From NCBI GenBank assembly GCA_947500545.1, contig CANMSO010000004.1, forward strand, positions 434,001 to 498,000: 64,000 nt of DNA. The letters are read 5' to 3'. Positions 6,218 through 15,580 of this stretch are shown in pieces. Both the position numbers and the translations under genes were made by a program. Numbering within the stretch: the stretch's first letter is position 1; each line of letters begins with the position of its first letter. Source of the stretch: an uncultured Aquimarina sp. GTDB taxonomy: Bacteria > Bacteroidota > Bacteroidia > Flavobacteriales > Flavobacteriaceae. The notes beneath the pieces are model-generated. The model saw only the letters and a program-made list of their open reading frames with translations, made no database searches and was not told the origin of the DNA.

Positions 6218-9073
6218 ATGAGAAAAATTGTAACACTATTTGCGCTATTTTTTGTTGGAATGCTTTTAGCGCAAGAAACCGGTTCGGTTACCGGTACATT
6301 ATTGGATAAAGAAACCAATGATCAACCCCTTCCTTTTGCCAATGTACTTGTTAAAGGTACAACCCAAGGAACCACTACAGATTTTGATGGTCTCTATACT
6401 ATCGAGAATCTTGAACCAGGCACATATATTATCGAATTTAGTTTTGTCGGGTACGAAACGCTAGACAAAGAAGTTACCGTTGTGGCCGGTGAAACTGTTA
6501 CTGTTAATGCCTCAATTGGCGCAAGTGCAGCAGCACTTGATGAAGTGATTGTAAAAGGAACAAGTGTCAAGAAAGAAAGTGTTCAAGCACTGCTTTTAGA
6601 GCAGCAAAATGCAGTTGTTCAAAAACAAAGTATTGGGGCTCAAGAACTTTCAAACAAGGCAGTAAGTAATGCAGCAGCAGCAGTCACAAAAATTTCTGGA
6701 ATCTCAAAACAAGAAGGTGGAGGTAATGTTTATGTAAGAGGTCTTGGGGACAGATACTTGAATACTACTTTTAATGGCTTATCACTTCCTGCAAATAACG
6801 TGGATAAGAAAAATATAGATCTCAGTCTTTTCTCTTCTGATGTTATTCAAAACATTGGAGTGAGTAAAACCTATGCGGCAAATTTTTATGGAGATTTTGC
6901 GGCGGGTAATGTAGATATCAAGGCAAAAGAACATAGCGGAGATGCATTTATTGATGCAGATCTGGGAAACAACATAAACACAGCTTCTATTGGAAAAAAC
7001 TTTATAAAGAGCGAAGGAACAGGATTATTCGGTTTTTACAACAGATATCGTAATAACCCATTTGCTGTCATTCTATCTCATGGTGTAGATCCTGTTTCAT
7101 CAGAAGGTCCTGTAGGCCTTTCTGGATCTATTACAGGAGGTAAATCCTGGGAAATAGGAGAAGAGTCAAAATTAAGTGTGTTTGCAACCGCTTCTTTTGG
7201 AAGCAACTATGAATATAAAAGAGGGCAGGCAGCAAATGTAACAGCTGCAGAAAATCAAATATTTAGAGACTCTGAAATCTTTGAATACAATCGTACCACA
7301 ACAGCAATGGCAAACATTGCATATCGTATTAATGCAGATCATAAAATAAAATTTACTTCGTTATTTATTAATGACGCTACAGATGAAGTAGGACGTTTTG
7401 GAATAGATGGGAATGGCTTTAATAGAAACACAATTGCCGATATAGATGACTTTGGGTTTTTTACTCAAAATGTGCAATTCGAGCAAGATATGATCTTTGT
7501 TAACCAACTATCTGGTACTAGCAAAATTAATGACAAAACAAAGCTAGATTACGGGATTGGGTTTAACAATGTTCTTGCCCGCCAACCAGACAGAAAGCGT
7601 ATTGCGCTAGAGCAGTTTGACCTAGCCCTGGATAATAATCCAAATACAAACCCTATCCTTTTTCGTAATGTGGATTTTGACAATCAACGTTATTTCCAAA
7701 ATATTGAAGATGAAGAATGGAATGGTAGAATAAATCTAGCTTATCAGAGCTCAGAAAATCTTTCATTTAATTTTGGGTATAACGGACGTATAAAAAAGCG
7801 TGAATTTGACAACCAACGTTTTGGATTAAGTATCATTGAACCTAGAACAGAAGTTACTGATGTCAACAACCTAAACGACATTTTTAATATTGATAATCTA
7901 GGTGTTGTATTCAACACGGTAGTTATCAATCCTCTAGATCCTACAAATGGATTAGGAGACACCAATCTTCCTGGACTTCCTGAAAACAAATATACTGGAG
8001 AACTTGATATACATGCAGCATATGCCAATGCTATTTATAAAATCGGAGAAAAGTGGACTCTTGTACCTGGATTACGTGTAGAATCTTTTAAACAAAGTAT
8101 CGAATATGATGTGATCAACCTTGCTTTTAACAATCCTGGGAGTAATGAAGCGAGAGAAACTTTTTTCTTACCGAGTTTAAATGTGAAATATGCATTAAAC
8201 GATGATCAGAACATCCGTTTTTCTGCTAGTAGAACGGTTTCTAATCCAGAATTTAAAGAAGTTGCACCTTTTGTCTATGAAAATGTAACCGACCGTATTG
8301 GAGGTAATCCGGACTTATTAAATGATCCCGCGTTCTCTTCTATTATCAATTTAGATTTAAAATACGAATGGTTCTTCGAACGAGGTCAGGTATTTTCTAT
8401 TGCTGCTTTTGCTAAACAAATTAACGATCCTGTAAACTTAGTATCTGCAAATGATGCAACAGGAACACAGCGTTTCTTTAGAACAGGAGACAAAGCAGAG
8501 GTGTTTGGTATTGAGTTAGAAGCGCGTAAAGCACTTCTATTAGATACTGAAGAAGAAAGTCTTCTTTCTGCAGGTCTAAACGTTACTTATACGGCTACAA
8601 AACAAGATTTAAAAACTGTTTCTGGAACCTTCAACACAAACTTTAACAGAGATTCTGACGAATTACAAGGAGCATCGCCATTTTTAGTAAATGCAGATGT
8701 AAGTTATACCCCAACTTTTGGGAAATATAAACCTGTAGCAAACCTTGTATTCTCTTATTTTTCTGATAGAATAGATGCGTTAGGAGCTGGACAATTAGGA
8801 AATATTGTAGAAAAAGGAGTGCCAACACTTGATTTTGTATGGAAAAATAAAGTACGTGATAACTTTGAAATCAATCTAAGCATTAAAAACTTGTTAAACC
8901 CTACCATAGAAAGAGTACGAGAAAATGCTACTATATCAGAAGATGTACTTACCACTTTTAATATTCCATTTACTAGGGATGAAAATAATGAAATCAATCC
9001 AATAGATGAGTTTGCACTCTCTAGCTATAAAAGAGGTATGAATATCGGATTACAATTTAAATACACATTTTAA
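6218..9073 (+). CDS. TonB-dependent receptor with CarboxypepD_reg-like N-terminal domain
   Basis: Outer-membrane active transporter of 951 residues. It has a signal peptide (MRKIVTLFALFFVGMLLAQ), a CarboxypepD_reg-like domain at about residues 22-105 (GSVTGTLLDKETNDQPLPFANVLVKGT...GLYTIENLEPGTY) and a plug from about 130 with KISGISKQEGGGNVYVRGLGDRY. The large barrel ends in MNIGLQFKYTF with terminal Phe. The ATG at 6218 is chosen because the longer frame starts at a TTG inside the promoter element and lacks a signal peptide. It is followed after 41 bases by a lipoprotein gene and is preceded by many phased half-sites like those of the phosphate porin. Phosphate or an organophosphate is therefore a reasonable cargo guess, but the substrate is not shown by sequence. 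Confidence 0.9.
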   Translation: MRKIVTLFALFFVGMLLAQETGSVTGTLLDKETNDQPLPFANVLVKGTTQGTTTDFDGLYTIENLEPGTYIIEFSFVGYETLDKEVTVVAGETVTVNASIGASAAALDEVIVKGTSVKKESVQALLLEQQNAVVQKQSIGAQELSNKAVSNAAAAVTKISGISKQEGGGNVYVRGLGDRYLNTTFNGLSLPANNVDKKNIDLSLFSSDVIQNIGVSKTYAANFYGDFAAGNVDIKAKEHSGDAFIDADLGNNINTASIGKNFIKSEGTGLFGFYNRYRNNPFAVILSHGVDPVSSEGPVGLSGSITGGKSWEIGEESKLSVFATASFGSNYEYKRGQAANVTAAENQIFRDSEIFEYNRTTTAMANIAYRINADHKIKFTSLFINDATDEVGRFGIDGNGFNRNTIADIDDFGFFTQNVQFEQDMIFVNQLSGTSKINDKTKLDYGIGFNNVLARQPDRKRIALEQFDLALDNNPNTNPILFRNVDFDNQRYFQNIEDEEWNGRINLAYQSSENLSFNFGYNGRIKKREFDNQRFGLSIIEPRTEVTDVNNLNDIFNIDNLGVVFNTVVINPLDPTNGLGDTNLPGLPENKYTGELDIHAAYANAIYKIGEKWTLVPGLRVESFKQSIEYDVINLAFNNPGSNEARETFFLPSLNVKYALNDDQNIRFSASRTVSNPEFKEVAPFVYENVTDRIGGNPDLLNDPAFSSIINLDLKYEWFFERGQVFSIAAFAKQINDPVNLVSANDATGTQRFFRTGDKAEVFGIELEARKALLLDTEEESLLSAGLNVTYTATKQDLKTVSGTFNTNFNRDSDELQGASPFLVNADVSYTPTFGKYKPVANLVFSYFSDRIDALGAGQLGNIVEKGVPTLDFVWKNKVRDNFEINLSIKNLLNPTIERVRENATISEDVLTTFNIPFTRDENNEINPIDEFALSSYKRGMNIGLQFKYTF

Positions 9074-9114
9074 CCCAATTAAAAACGAACAAAATTCATT
9101 AAAAACTAAAACAC

Positions 9115-10278
9115 ATGAAAGCGAACATATTTCTTTTAAAAATATTTGCCATTGCTATGCTTTTTGTAGGATGTGCAGATGATGATACAGCAGATGTTAC
9201 TATTAATCTTGGCGAAGGTGGTCCAAATGTAGACCCTTCAGACTTAGTGATAGGGGGTACCCTAACAGAAGATCTTACTCTTGTAACAGGAACTGAGTAT
9301 TCACTTAATAGCGCTTTAATTGTGCCTGAAGGTTTCACGCTTACTGTAGAGCCAGGTGTAGTTGTAAGAGCAGCTACTGGATCTGATGTATATATTGCAG
9401 TTTTACAAGGAGGAACCATCAATGCCGAAGGAACTTCGTCAAATCCTATTGTATTTACATCTGCTACCACAACTCCTAATCCCGGAGACTGGGGAGGTCT
9501 GATTATTTTGGGTAGAGCACCTATTAACTCGGTTGTAGGTGGTGATGCTACTTCTACTTCTGAAATTGGAGGATTACCATATGGAGGTAGTATAGCAAAT
9601 GATAACTCAGGTATCCTTAGATATGTTCGTATTGAGTATTCTGGAGGGGCGGCAGATGCAGCTTCAGAAAATAATGGATTCTCTTTTTATGCAGTTGGAA
9701 ACGGAACTACTATCGAGTTTATACAAGCTTTTGAAGGAGCAGATGATGGGGTAGAGTTTTTTGGAGGAACTGTTGATGCTTCATTTATATCTGTAATTGG
9801 AGCACAGGATGACTCTGTAGATTGGACAGAAGGATATACAGGATCATTAACAAACGTATACATCGAGCACAGACAATCTCATGATAAAGGAATAGAAGGT
9901 GATGGTTTTAATACCGATATAGGAAACAACTCTAATCCTGTATTTTGGTCTGCTCCTACGATAACAAATCTTACGATTAATGGAATTGGGTCTTCTAACC
10001 AGAATGAAGCCATCAGATTACGTGCGGGAACAAGAGCTGTTTTTACTAATGTTTCTCTACAAGGGTTTGCAGAAGGTTTTGATCTTGACGATAACGAGAC
10101 TGGAAACGGTGTTTTAGCTGGAGAAACTTCTATTACCGATATTACTTTTGATGATATCACACTTAATCTTAAAAACGATACCGGAGCTACTTTTGGAGAA
10201 GCTGATGTAATTACTGGTGTGGGTAACGGTACTGGTGCAGATTATAACTCATGGAACTCTGGATGGACTCGTAACTAA
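9115..10278 (+). CDS. Surface lipoprotein, predicted right-handed beta-helix, partner of the TonB receptor
   Basis: A 387-residue lipoprotein with lipobox LFVGC; the lipidated Cys is residue 20, followed by ADDDTAD. Acidic residues after the Cys fit export to the outer membrane or surface in Bacteroidota. The mature protein has repeated Gly/Asn/Thr/Ile-rich rungs (LTVEPGVVVRAATGSDVYIAV, NNGFSFYAVGNGTTIEFIQAFEGADDGVEFFGGT) typical of parallel beta-helices, and a DWGGLIILGRAPIN segment seen in a flavobacterial family I know only as functionally unassigned. The gene is 41 bases after the TonB receptor with no terminator between, so the two are probably cotranscribed and may work as receptor and ligand-capturing lipoprotein. 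No catalytic residues are recognisable. Confidence 0.78.
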   Translation: MKANIFLLKIFAIAMLFVGCADDDTADVTINLGEGGPNVDPSDLVIGGTLTEDLTLVTGTEYSLNSALIVPEGFTLTVEPGVVVRAATGSDVYIAVLQGGTINAEGTSSNPIVFTSATTTPNPGDWGGLIILGRAPINSVVGGDATSTSEIGGLPYGGSIANDNSGILRYVRIEYSGGAADAASENNGFSFYAVGNGTTIEFIQAFEGADDGVEFFGGTVDASFISVIGAQDDSVDWTEGYTGSLTNVYIEHRQSHDKGIEGDGFNTDIGNNSNPVFWSAPTITNLTINGIGSSNQNEAIRLRAGTRAVFTNVSLQGFAEGFDLDDNETGNGVLAGETSITDITFDDITLNLKNDTGATFGEADVITGVGNGTGADYNSWNSGWTRN

Positions 10279-10300
10279 TACGATATGTTCTTGAAATATA

Positions 10301-10327
10301 AAAGGCTGCCATGAGGCAGCCTTTTTT
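10301..10327. terminator. Bidirectional terminator between the lipoprotein and MATE genes
   Basis: Ten-base stem AAAGGCTGCC/GGCAGCCTTT (10301-10310, 10315-10324) with a short loop and T6 on the plus strand. Four A on the other side allow use by the convergent MATE gene. Confidence 0.85.
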
Positions 10328-10354
10328 GGGTTTTTAAAATATCTGAACCAAAGA

Positions 10355-11761
10355 TTATACCTCTACCGCTTTCCATTTTCCTTTTTTAAACCAGATGATT
10401 CCTATAACGGCAATTAATACTTCAGCAAAAGTAATTGCCAGAAATACACCCATTGCGCCCCAGTTTAAAACCAATGCAGCCAGATAGGCAAACGGTAATT
10501 GAAATACCCAGAAACAAAAGAAATTGATAACAGTTGGCGTTCTGGTATCACCCGCTCCGTTAAAAGATTGTATGATCACCATTCCGTAAGCATAAAAAAC
10601 ATATCCCGCCGCAATAACTCGTAAGCTCAATGCTCCATACTCTATTATCTGCGGTTCATTGCTAAATATTTTTATAATAGCTTCAGCAAAAAACAGATAA
10701 ATCAGTGACACAAAAAGCATGAAATACGCATTATATTTTCCTGTTTTCCAAACAGATTTTTCGGCACGATCGGGTTTTGCAGCTCCCAAATTTTGACCTA
10801 CGAGGGTCGCTGCTGCATTACTCATTCCCCATGAAGGCATTAAAGTAAACATTAACACTCTAATAGCTATGGTATACCCTGCTAACACTTCACTACCAAA
10901 TTCTGCCATGATTCGCATCAGGAAAACCCAGCTAGATGTACCAATAATAAATTGCCCAATACCGCCTAGAGAAACTTTAATAAGATTACCCATTATAGTG
11001 GCACGAAAAACAATGTCCCTAAATGCAACTTTGATTTTACTCCATCCATAAAACAGAATTAGTAACTGAAAAATTACAGCACTACCCCTTCCAATAGTAG
11101 TGGCAATAGCCGCACCCTGAACCCCAAAAGCAGGAATTGGACCAAAACCAAATATAAACATAGGATCCAATATAATGTTCAACACATTAGAAAAAATCAA
11201 TACGCGCATCGCCACAGATGCATCCCCTGCACCGCGAAAAATTGCGTTAATCAAAAACAAGAGCATAATAGTCACATTACCCCCAAGTAGGACCTGTGTA
11301 TATCTATACCCATCGGCAATCAGGTCAGATTCGGCACCCATGAGCCCAAGAATTTCCTTAGGAAATAGTATCCCTATAAAACTAATAATTGCCGCTACAG
11401 CGATTCCCAGTAGTATTGATTGCACAGCGGTTTGCGAAGCCCCCTTAATGTCCTTTTCGCCAACTCTACGGGCAACAATTGCTGTTACTCCCATACTAAG
11501 CCCAATGGCTACGGCATAAACGAGAGTAAGCACAGATTCGGTTAATCCAACTGTAGCAATTGCATTGGCCCCAAGACTGGAAACATAATACGCATCTACA
11601 AGAAAAAATACCGACTCCATCATCATTTCAAGAACCATAGGAACAGAAAGCATAAAAATCGCTCTACGAATGCTACCAGAGGTAAATTCCTGTTCTTTTC
11701 CAGATATTGCAATTTTGAAATAAGAAAATAAACGAGTAAGTGTGAGTTTATTTTGAGTCAT
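10355..11761 (-). CDS. MATE-family efflux transporter
   Basis: Inner-membrane protein of 468 residues with twelve hydrophobic segments in two MatE halves. Recognisable family stretches include RAIFMLSVPMVLEMMMESVFFLVDAYYVSSLG near the N terminus, GAGDASVAMRV near 180 and NFFCFWVFQLPFAYLAALVL near the C terminus. MATE pumps export cationic drugs or metabolites by H+ or Na+ antiport. The gene is alone, converges with the lipoprotein gene, and has a TGTACA palindrome 90 bases upstream. The substrate cannot be told; family assignment is firm. Confidence 0.93.
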   Translation of the reverse strand: MTQNKLTLTRLFSYFKIAISGKEQEFTSGSIRRAIFMLSVPMVLEMMMESVFFLVDAYYVSSLGANAIATVGLTESVLTLVYAVAIGLSMGVTAIVARRVGEKDIKGASQTAVQSILLGIAVAAIISFIGILFPKEILGLMGAESDLIADGYRYTQVLLGGNVTIMLLFLINAIFRGAGDASVAMRVLIFSNVLNIILDPMFIFGFGPIPAFGVQGAAIATTIGRGSAVIFQLLILFYGWSKIKVAFRDIVFRATIMGNLIKVSLGGIGQFIIGTSSWVFLMRIMAEFGSEVLAGYTIAIRVLMFTLMPSWGMSNAAATLVGQNLGAAKPDRAEKSVWKTGKYNAYFMLFVSLIYLFFAEAIIKIFSNEPQIIEYGALSLRVIAAGYVFYAYGMVIIQSFNGAGDTRTPTVINFFCFWVFQLPFAYLAALVLNWGAMGVFLAITFAEVLIAVIGIIWFKKGKWKAVEV

Positions 11762-11848
11762 GATGTAAAGAATTATGAATTGAAAAAATAAAATAAATGA
11801 GATAACTAAAGAAGGAATCCTTAGCTTCTAAATCTTGAGGTGAGTATG

Positions 11849-11864
11849 TGTACAATTATGTACA
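11849..11864. promoter_or_regulatory. TGTACA inverted repeat upstream of the MATE gene
   Basis: TGTACA, 4 bases, TGTACA forms a dyad 88 bases upstream of the MATE start, in the 293-base gap 11762-12054. It could be an operator for a dimeric repressor such as TetR or MarR type, but no regulator gene is adjacent. The rest of the gap is A/T rich; TAACTTTG at 11945-11952 matches a -7 element facing the next gene but lacks a good -33. Confidence 0.3.
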
Positions 11865-12054
11865 TAATTCTTTATTACTTCATAATGAAACAAATATGCA
11901 GCATTATTTTTGAATTTCAAAACGAAAATGAGAATAAAAAACCATAACTTTGTTGCGGAACTCCCTTAGAATCAATATTTAACATAAAAGTACAGCGGTT
12001 TCGAACGTCGTTTTAATTAAAAATTGTATCTTTAACGTCCCAAAATAATGTTGT

Positions 12055-12405
12055 ATGAAAAAAATCTACTTACTCCTCATATTTATTTGTATGGTCTGCT
12101 TTTCCTTTACTTCAGGAATTCAAGCGCAGGTAAATACAATTGACAAACAAGATTCAAAAAGTCTAACTAAGATTGACGGTTTACGTCTTTTTCCTAATCC
12201 TGCACCCGCTGGAAGTGTGTTGTATATTACTTCGGATTTAGGTCTTACCAAGACAGTAACAATTTATACTGTTTTAGGAAGAAAGGTCTTTTTTAAGGTA
12301 TTAATTGGCAAGAAATTGGATCTTACCGGTCTTAATTCTGGAGTTTATGTAATTAAAATTAAAGAGGGTAATAAAGTTGCTACTAAAAAACTTATCCTTG
12401 ATTAA
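12055..12405 (+). CDS. Small secreted protein consisting almost only of a T9SS type A sorting domain
   Basis: A 116-residue protein. A signal peptide covers residues 1-25 (ends GIQAQ), a short linker follows, and from about residue 43 to the end it is a T9SS type A C-terminal sorting domain. The marks are LRLFPNPAPAGSVLYITSD, VTIYTVLGRKVF, LDLTGLNSGVYVIKIKEG and a terminal KKLILD. Normally this domain is the export tag of a much larger passenger; here there is essentially no passenger. It could be a stand-alone competitor or chaperone-like factor of the T9SS, a small surface protein, or the relic of a lost gene. The intact frame and signal peptide favour a working product. Confidence 0.82.
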   Translation: MKKIYLLLIFICMVCFSFTSGIQAQVNTIDKQDSKSLTKIDGLRLFPNPAPAGSVLYITSDLGLTKTVTIYTVLGRKVFFKVLIGKKLDLTGLNSGVYVIKIKEGNKVATKKLILD

Positions 12406-12453
12406 TTTTATATTTTAACCGTATCTAATTCCATAATTTTCTTCTCAAAAAGG

Positions 12454-12486
12454 TTTTAACAAAAGAAACTCTTTTTTATACCTTTG
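12454..12486 (+). promoter_or_regulatory. Promoter of the LuxE-like gene
   Basis: TTTT (12454-12457), 21 bases, then TACCTTTG (12479-12486), an exact match to the Bacteroidota -7 consensus TAnnTTTG. Transcription would begin near 12493, which rules out a start codon at 12484 and supports the ATG at 12514. Confidence 0.5.
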
Positions 12487-12513
12487 TTCTACAAAATTGT
12501 TGAACAAATCTTT

Positions 12514-13494
12514 ATGCTGTCTGAAACTATTTTTTCTATTCAAAACGAAACAGATTTTGAAAAAACAGCACTACGAGTATTTAATCATCAATACATTAAT
12601 AACTATACCTATCAAAGATTCTGTAATCTTTTAGGTATTACCAAAACTTCTGTAAAACATATTCAGGATATCCCCTATTTACCTATTGACTTTTTTAAAC
12701 AAGAAAAAGTAATTAGTAACACTTCTTTAATAGACAAAGTATTTACTAGTAGTGGAACAACCGGAAGCATCACCAGCATGCATTACGTTACAGACCTTGC
12801 TATCTATGAAAAAAGCTTCAGAAAAGGATTTCATCATTTCTACGGAGATATAAAAGAATATATAGTACTCGCATTACTCCCTTCCTATTTAGAAAGGGAA
12901 GGCTCTTCGTTGGTTTATATGGCCGAAAAATTAATACAGGATAGCAAACACCCAGAAAGCGGGTTTTATCTCTATGAGACCAAAAAACTTGTCGAAACAC
13001 TAGAGAAAGGGCTTTCTGAAAATAAAAAAATATTACTTCTAGGAGTTTCCTTTGCGTTACTCGACCTTATCGAAAATCACAAAGTACAATTAAATGACAA
13101 TGTTATTGTGATGGAAACAGGAGGAATGAAAGGAAGAAGAAAAGAATTAATTCGTGAAGAATTACATCAACTTCTTAAAAAAGGATTTGGTGTTTCTAAA
13201 ATTCATAGCGAATACGGAATGACTGAACTGCTCTCACAAAGTTATTCTAAAGGAGATGGCATTTTCTACTGCCCCCCCTGGATGCAAGTTTCTATTAGAA
13301 ACCCTGAAGATCCACTTACCAAATTAGGAGTTAACAAAACCGGAGGAATAAACATAATCGATCTGGCTAATATTAATTCATGCTCTTTTATCGCCACCCA
13401 AGATCTAGGCAAAATTAGACCTGATCAAAGTTTCGAAATCATAGGTAGATTTGACCATAGTGATATAAGGGGGTGTAATTTAATGGCTTTGTAA
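12514..13494 (+). CDS. LuxE-like acyl-protein synthetase / acyltransferase
   Basis: Cytosolic protein of about 326 residues of the LuxE acyl-protein synthetase family (Pfam LuxE), related to the adenylate-forming enzymes. Marks include the phosphate-binding-type loop KVFTSSGTTGS near residue 80, VIVMETGGMKGRRKEL in the middle, IHSEYGMTELLSQSY near 230 (the YGxTE-type motif of adenylating enzymes), and a C-terminal GRFDHSDIRGCN. LuxE activates fatty acids for the luciferase reductase. Here no lux genes are near, and in Flavobacteriia such genes stand alone, so the acyl substrate is unknown. The start at 12514 follows from the promoter position. No operon partner is present. Confidence 0.78.
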   Translation: MLSETIFSIQNETDFEKTALRVFNHQYINNYTYQRFCNLLGITKTSVKHIQDIPYLPIDFFKQEKVISNTSLIDKVFTSSGTTGSITSMHYVTDLAIYEKSFRKGFHHFYGDIKEYIVLALLPSYLEREGSSLVYMAEKLIQDSKHPESGFYLYETKKLVETLEKGLSENKKILLLGVSFALLDLIENHKVQLNDNVIVMETGGMKGRRKELIREELHQLLKKGFGVSKIHSEYGMTELLSQSYSKGDGIFYCPPWMQVSIRNPEDPLTKLGVNKTGGINIIDLANINSCSFIATQDLGKIRPDQSFEIIGRFDHSDIRGCNLMAL

Positions 13495-13616
13495 CATTCT
13501 ATAAACAAAACAAGTCTTTATATCGTTATACTCTTAAAGTATTATAATTATGTTAAAATTGTAAGGGCTAGGGTTTTTTACGACCTAATATACAATAGTG
13601 ACAAAGAAACATGTAA

Positions 13617-14066
13617 ATGAAAAAAATATTGACTATTGTTCTACTTACTTTTATGACCACTGTAAGTGCTCAAGAAGTAGATTATAACACAAAGAAAAGC
13701 TTTGTAGCAGAAGGATATGACGTTACAGAATATTTCAACAATAATGCAGTAAAAGGGAATAGTAAGTTTGTGACGACTCATGATAAGGTAAAATATCAGT
13801 TCGCAAGTCAGAAGAATTTAGAAAAATTCAAGAGTGATCCTGACAGTTTTATCCCGCAATATGGAGGTTATTGTGCATATGCTGTAGCTGTTAATAATGA
13901 AAAGGTAGATATAAACCCTAAGACTTTCGAAATAAGAGATGGTAAATTATACTTGTTTTATAATTCATGGGGAATAAACACCTTAGACAAGTGGAAAGAA
14001 GAAGGTGCTACGCAACTGCAAACAAAGGCAGATGCTAATTGGCAAAAAATTAAAATAAAAAGATAA
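13617..14066 (+). CDS. Secreted YHS-domain protein
   Basis: A 149-residue protein with a signal peptide (residues 1-18, ends TVSAQ). It carries a YHS domain at about 30-85: VAEGYDVTEYF, then YQFASQKNLEKFKSDPDSFIPQYGGYCAYAVA. YHS domains often bind metal, copper or haem-related ligands; the single Cys (in GGYCAYA) and nearby aromatic residues are conserved in the flavobacterial form. It probably acts in the periplasm. It is a monocistronic gene bounded by a weak inverted repeat that separates it from convergent tyrS. Confidence 0.82.
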   Translation: MKKILTIVLLTFMTTVSAQEVDYNTKKSFVAEGYDVTEYFNNNAVKGNSKFVTTHDKVKYQFASQKNLEKFKSDPDSFIPQYGGYCAYAVAVNNEKVDINPKTFEIRDGKLYLFYNSWGINTLDKWKEEGATQLQTKADANWQKIKIKR

Positions 14067-14125
14067 TACAGTTGCATCGAACTGTATTGAATGTTAAGTT
14101 TTTTCAATAATTGATTGGTTAGTTG

Positions 14126-14162
14126 ACAAAGCCTACTAAGAAGAAGTTCTGGTAGGCTTTGT
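14126..14162. terminator. Inverted repeat between the YHS gene and tyrS
   Basis: An 11-bp perfect stem ACAAAGCCTAC/GTAGGCTTTGT (14126-14136, 14152-14162) with a 15-base loop sits between two convergent genes. The following T run is short, so termination strength is uncertain. Confidence 0.55.
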
Positions 14163-14172
14163 TGTTTCTGGA

Positions 14173-15468
14173 TCAGACTACTCTTATTACAAAATAGTTT
14201 TTCTTTCCTCTTTGTAATAAAACAAATTGATCATTTATTAAGTCTTTATCTGATATCGTAAAACTATCAGTTACCTTTTCTTTATTTACAGATATCGAAT
14301 TCTCTTTTAAAGCTCTTCTGGCTTCTCCGTTAGACTTCAGAAAACCGGTCTGTTCTGCCAGAGCCCCTATGATATTAAAACCATCCGTTATTTGTGCTTT
14401 TGAAACCTCTGCTTGAGGAACACCTTCAAAAACATCTAAAAAGGTGGCTTCATCTAGAGCTTTTAGATCGCTTGATGTTGATTTCCCAAAAAGAATATTA
14501 GATGCTTTTATAGCATTATCCAGATCCTCTTGAGAATGTACTATCACAGTAACTTCATCTGCCAGTTTCTTTTGTAAAACTCGTTGATGTGGCGCTTCTT
14601 TATGTTCAGCCACCAAAGTTTCAATTTCCTCTTTGGACAAAAATGTAAAAATCTTTATATATTTTTCTGCATCCTCATCGCTAGTATTTAACCAATATTG
14701 GTAGAATTTATATGCAGAAGTTCTCTTTGCATCCAACCAAACATTTCCTCCTTCAGATTTTCCAAACTTAGAGCCATCAGATTTTGTAATCAAAGGGCAT
14801 GTTAAGGCATATCCTTTTCCTCCCCCTATCCTTCTAATTAACTCTGTGCCTGTAGTAATATTTCCCCATTGATCACTACCCCCCATTTGAAGTGTGCAAT
14901 CATATTCTTTATATAAATGCAAAAAGTCATACCCTTGTACTAGCTGATATGTGAACTCTGTAAAAGACATTCCCTCAGATGATTCTGAAGATATTCGATT
15001 CTTTACAGAATCTTTGGCCATCATATAATTTACAGTGATATGCTTACCCACATCTCTAATAAACTCTAGAAAGGAGAAATCCTTCATCCAATCATAGTTA
15101 TTTACTAATACGGCCGCATTTGGGGCATCACTTTCAAAATCCAAAAATCGAGACAATTGAGACTTTATAGCTTCTTGATTATGTCTTAGTGTTTTTTCGT
15201 CCAACAGGTTACGCTCGTTTGATTTTCCAGAAGGGTCACCAATCATACCCGTTGCTCCTCCAACCAAAGCAAACGGCTTATGACCTGCTCTTTGGTAATG
15301 AGCCAATAACATGATAGGAACAAGGTTTCCGATATGTAAAGAATCTGCAGTTGGATCGAACCCCACATAAGCAGCTCTCATTTGCTCCATTAGATATTCC
15401 TCTGTTCCGGGCATAGCATCATGCAACATACCTCTCCATTGTAACTCTTCTATAAAATTCTTGGTCAT
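14173..15468 (-). CDS. tyrS: Tyrosyl-tRNA synthetase
   Basis: Class I aminoacyl-tRNA synthetase of 431 residues charging tRNA-Tyr. The HIGH-type motif is HIGN at residues 45-48 in [12 protein letters not shown], and the KMSKS-type loop is KFGKS near residue 235. [12 protein letters not shown], the tyrosine-binding region, is near 200. An S4 RNA-binding domain ends the protein (residues about 365-425, [15 protein letters not shown]). The length is usual for the bacterial TyrS group. It is transcribed divergently from the epimerase gene, with 112 bases between starts. Confidence 0.96.
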   Translation of the reverse strand: MTKNFIEELQWRGMLHDAMPGTEEYLMEQMRAAYVGFDPTADSLHIGNLVPIMLLAHYQRAGHKPFALVGGATGMIGDPSGKSNERNLLDEKTLRHNQEAIKSQLSRFLDFESDAPNAAVLVNNYDWMKDFSFLEFIRDVGKHITVNYMMAKDSVKNRISSESSEGMSFTEFTYQLVQGYDFLHLYKEYDCTLQMGGSDQWGNITTGTELIRRIGGGKGYALTCPLITKSDGSKFGKSEGGNVWLDAKRTSAYKFYQYWLNTSDEDAEKYIKIFTFLSKEEIETLVAEHKEAPHQRVLQKKLADEVTVIVHSQEDLDNAIKASNILFGKSTSSDLKALDEATFLDVFEGVPQAEVSKAQITDGFNIIGALAEQTGFLKSNGEARRALKENSISVNKEKVTDSFTISDKDLINDQFVLLQRGKKNYFVIRVV

Positions 15469-15560
15469 TTCTTTATGTTTCCTTTTAAGAGCGACAAAGA
15501 TAAAAATATGGATAATATTTAGCTATGAATATATGAGGAATCCCAAATATACTTACTTTA

Positions 15561-15575
15561 GTATTACAGTAATAC
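15561..15575. promoter_or_regulatory. Perfect GTATTAC dyad just before the epimerase start
   Basis: GTATTAC, A, GTAATAC is a perfect 15-bp palindrome ending 5 bases before the ATG at 15581 in the tyrS/epimerase divergent gap. It could be an operator or a small leader hairpin hiding the start. No known regulator is assigned. Confidence 0.35.
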
Positions 15576-15580
15576 TTACT

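Noticed and set aside
8643..8997. Open frames opposite the TonB receptor
   Set aside because: Reverse-strand shadows of a clear coding region. The same holds for the antisense frames within leuS, pckA, pyrC and the thi genes.
15461..15580. Upstream start for the epimerase
   Set aside because: It overlaps tyrS and adds residues before the Rossmann motif that do not belong to the family.
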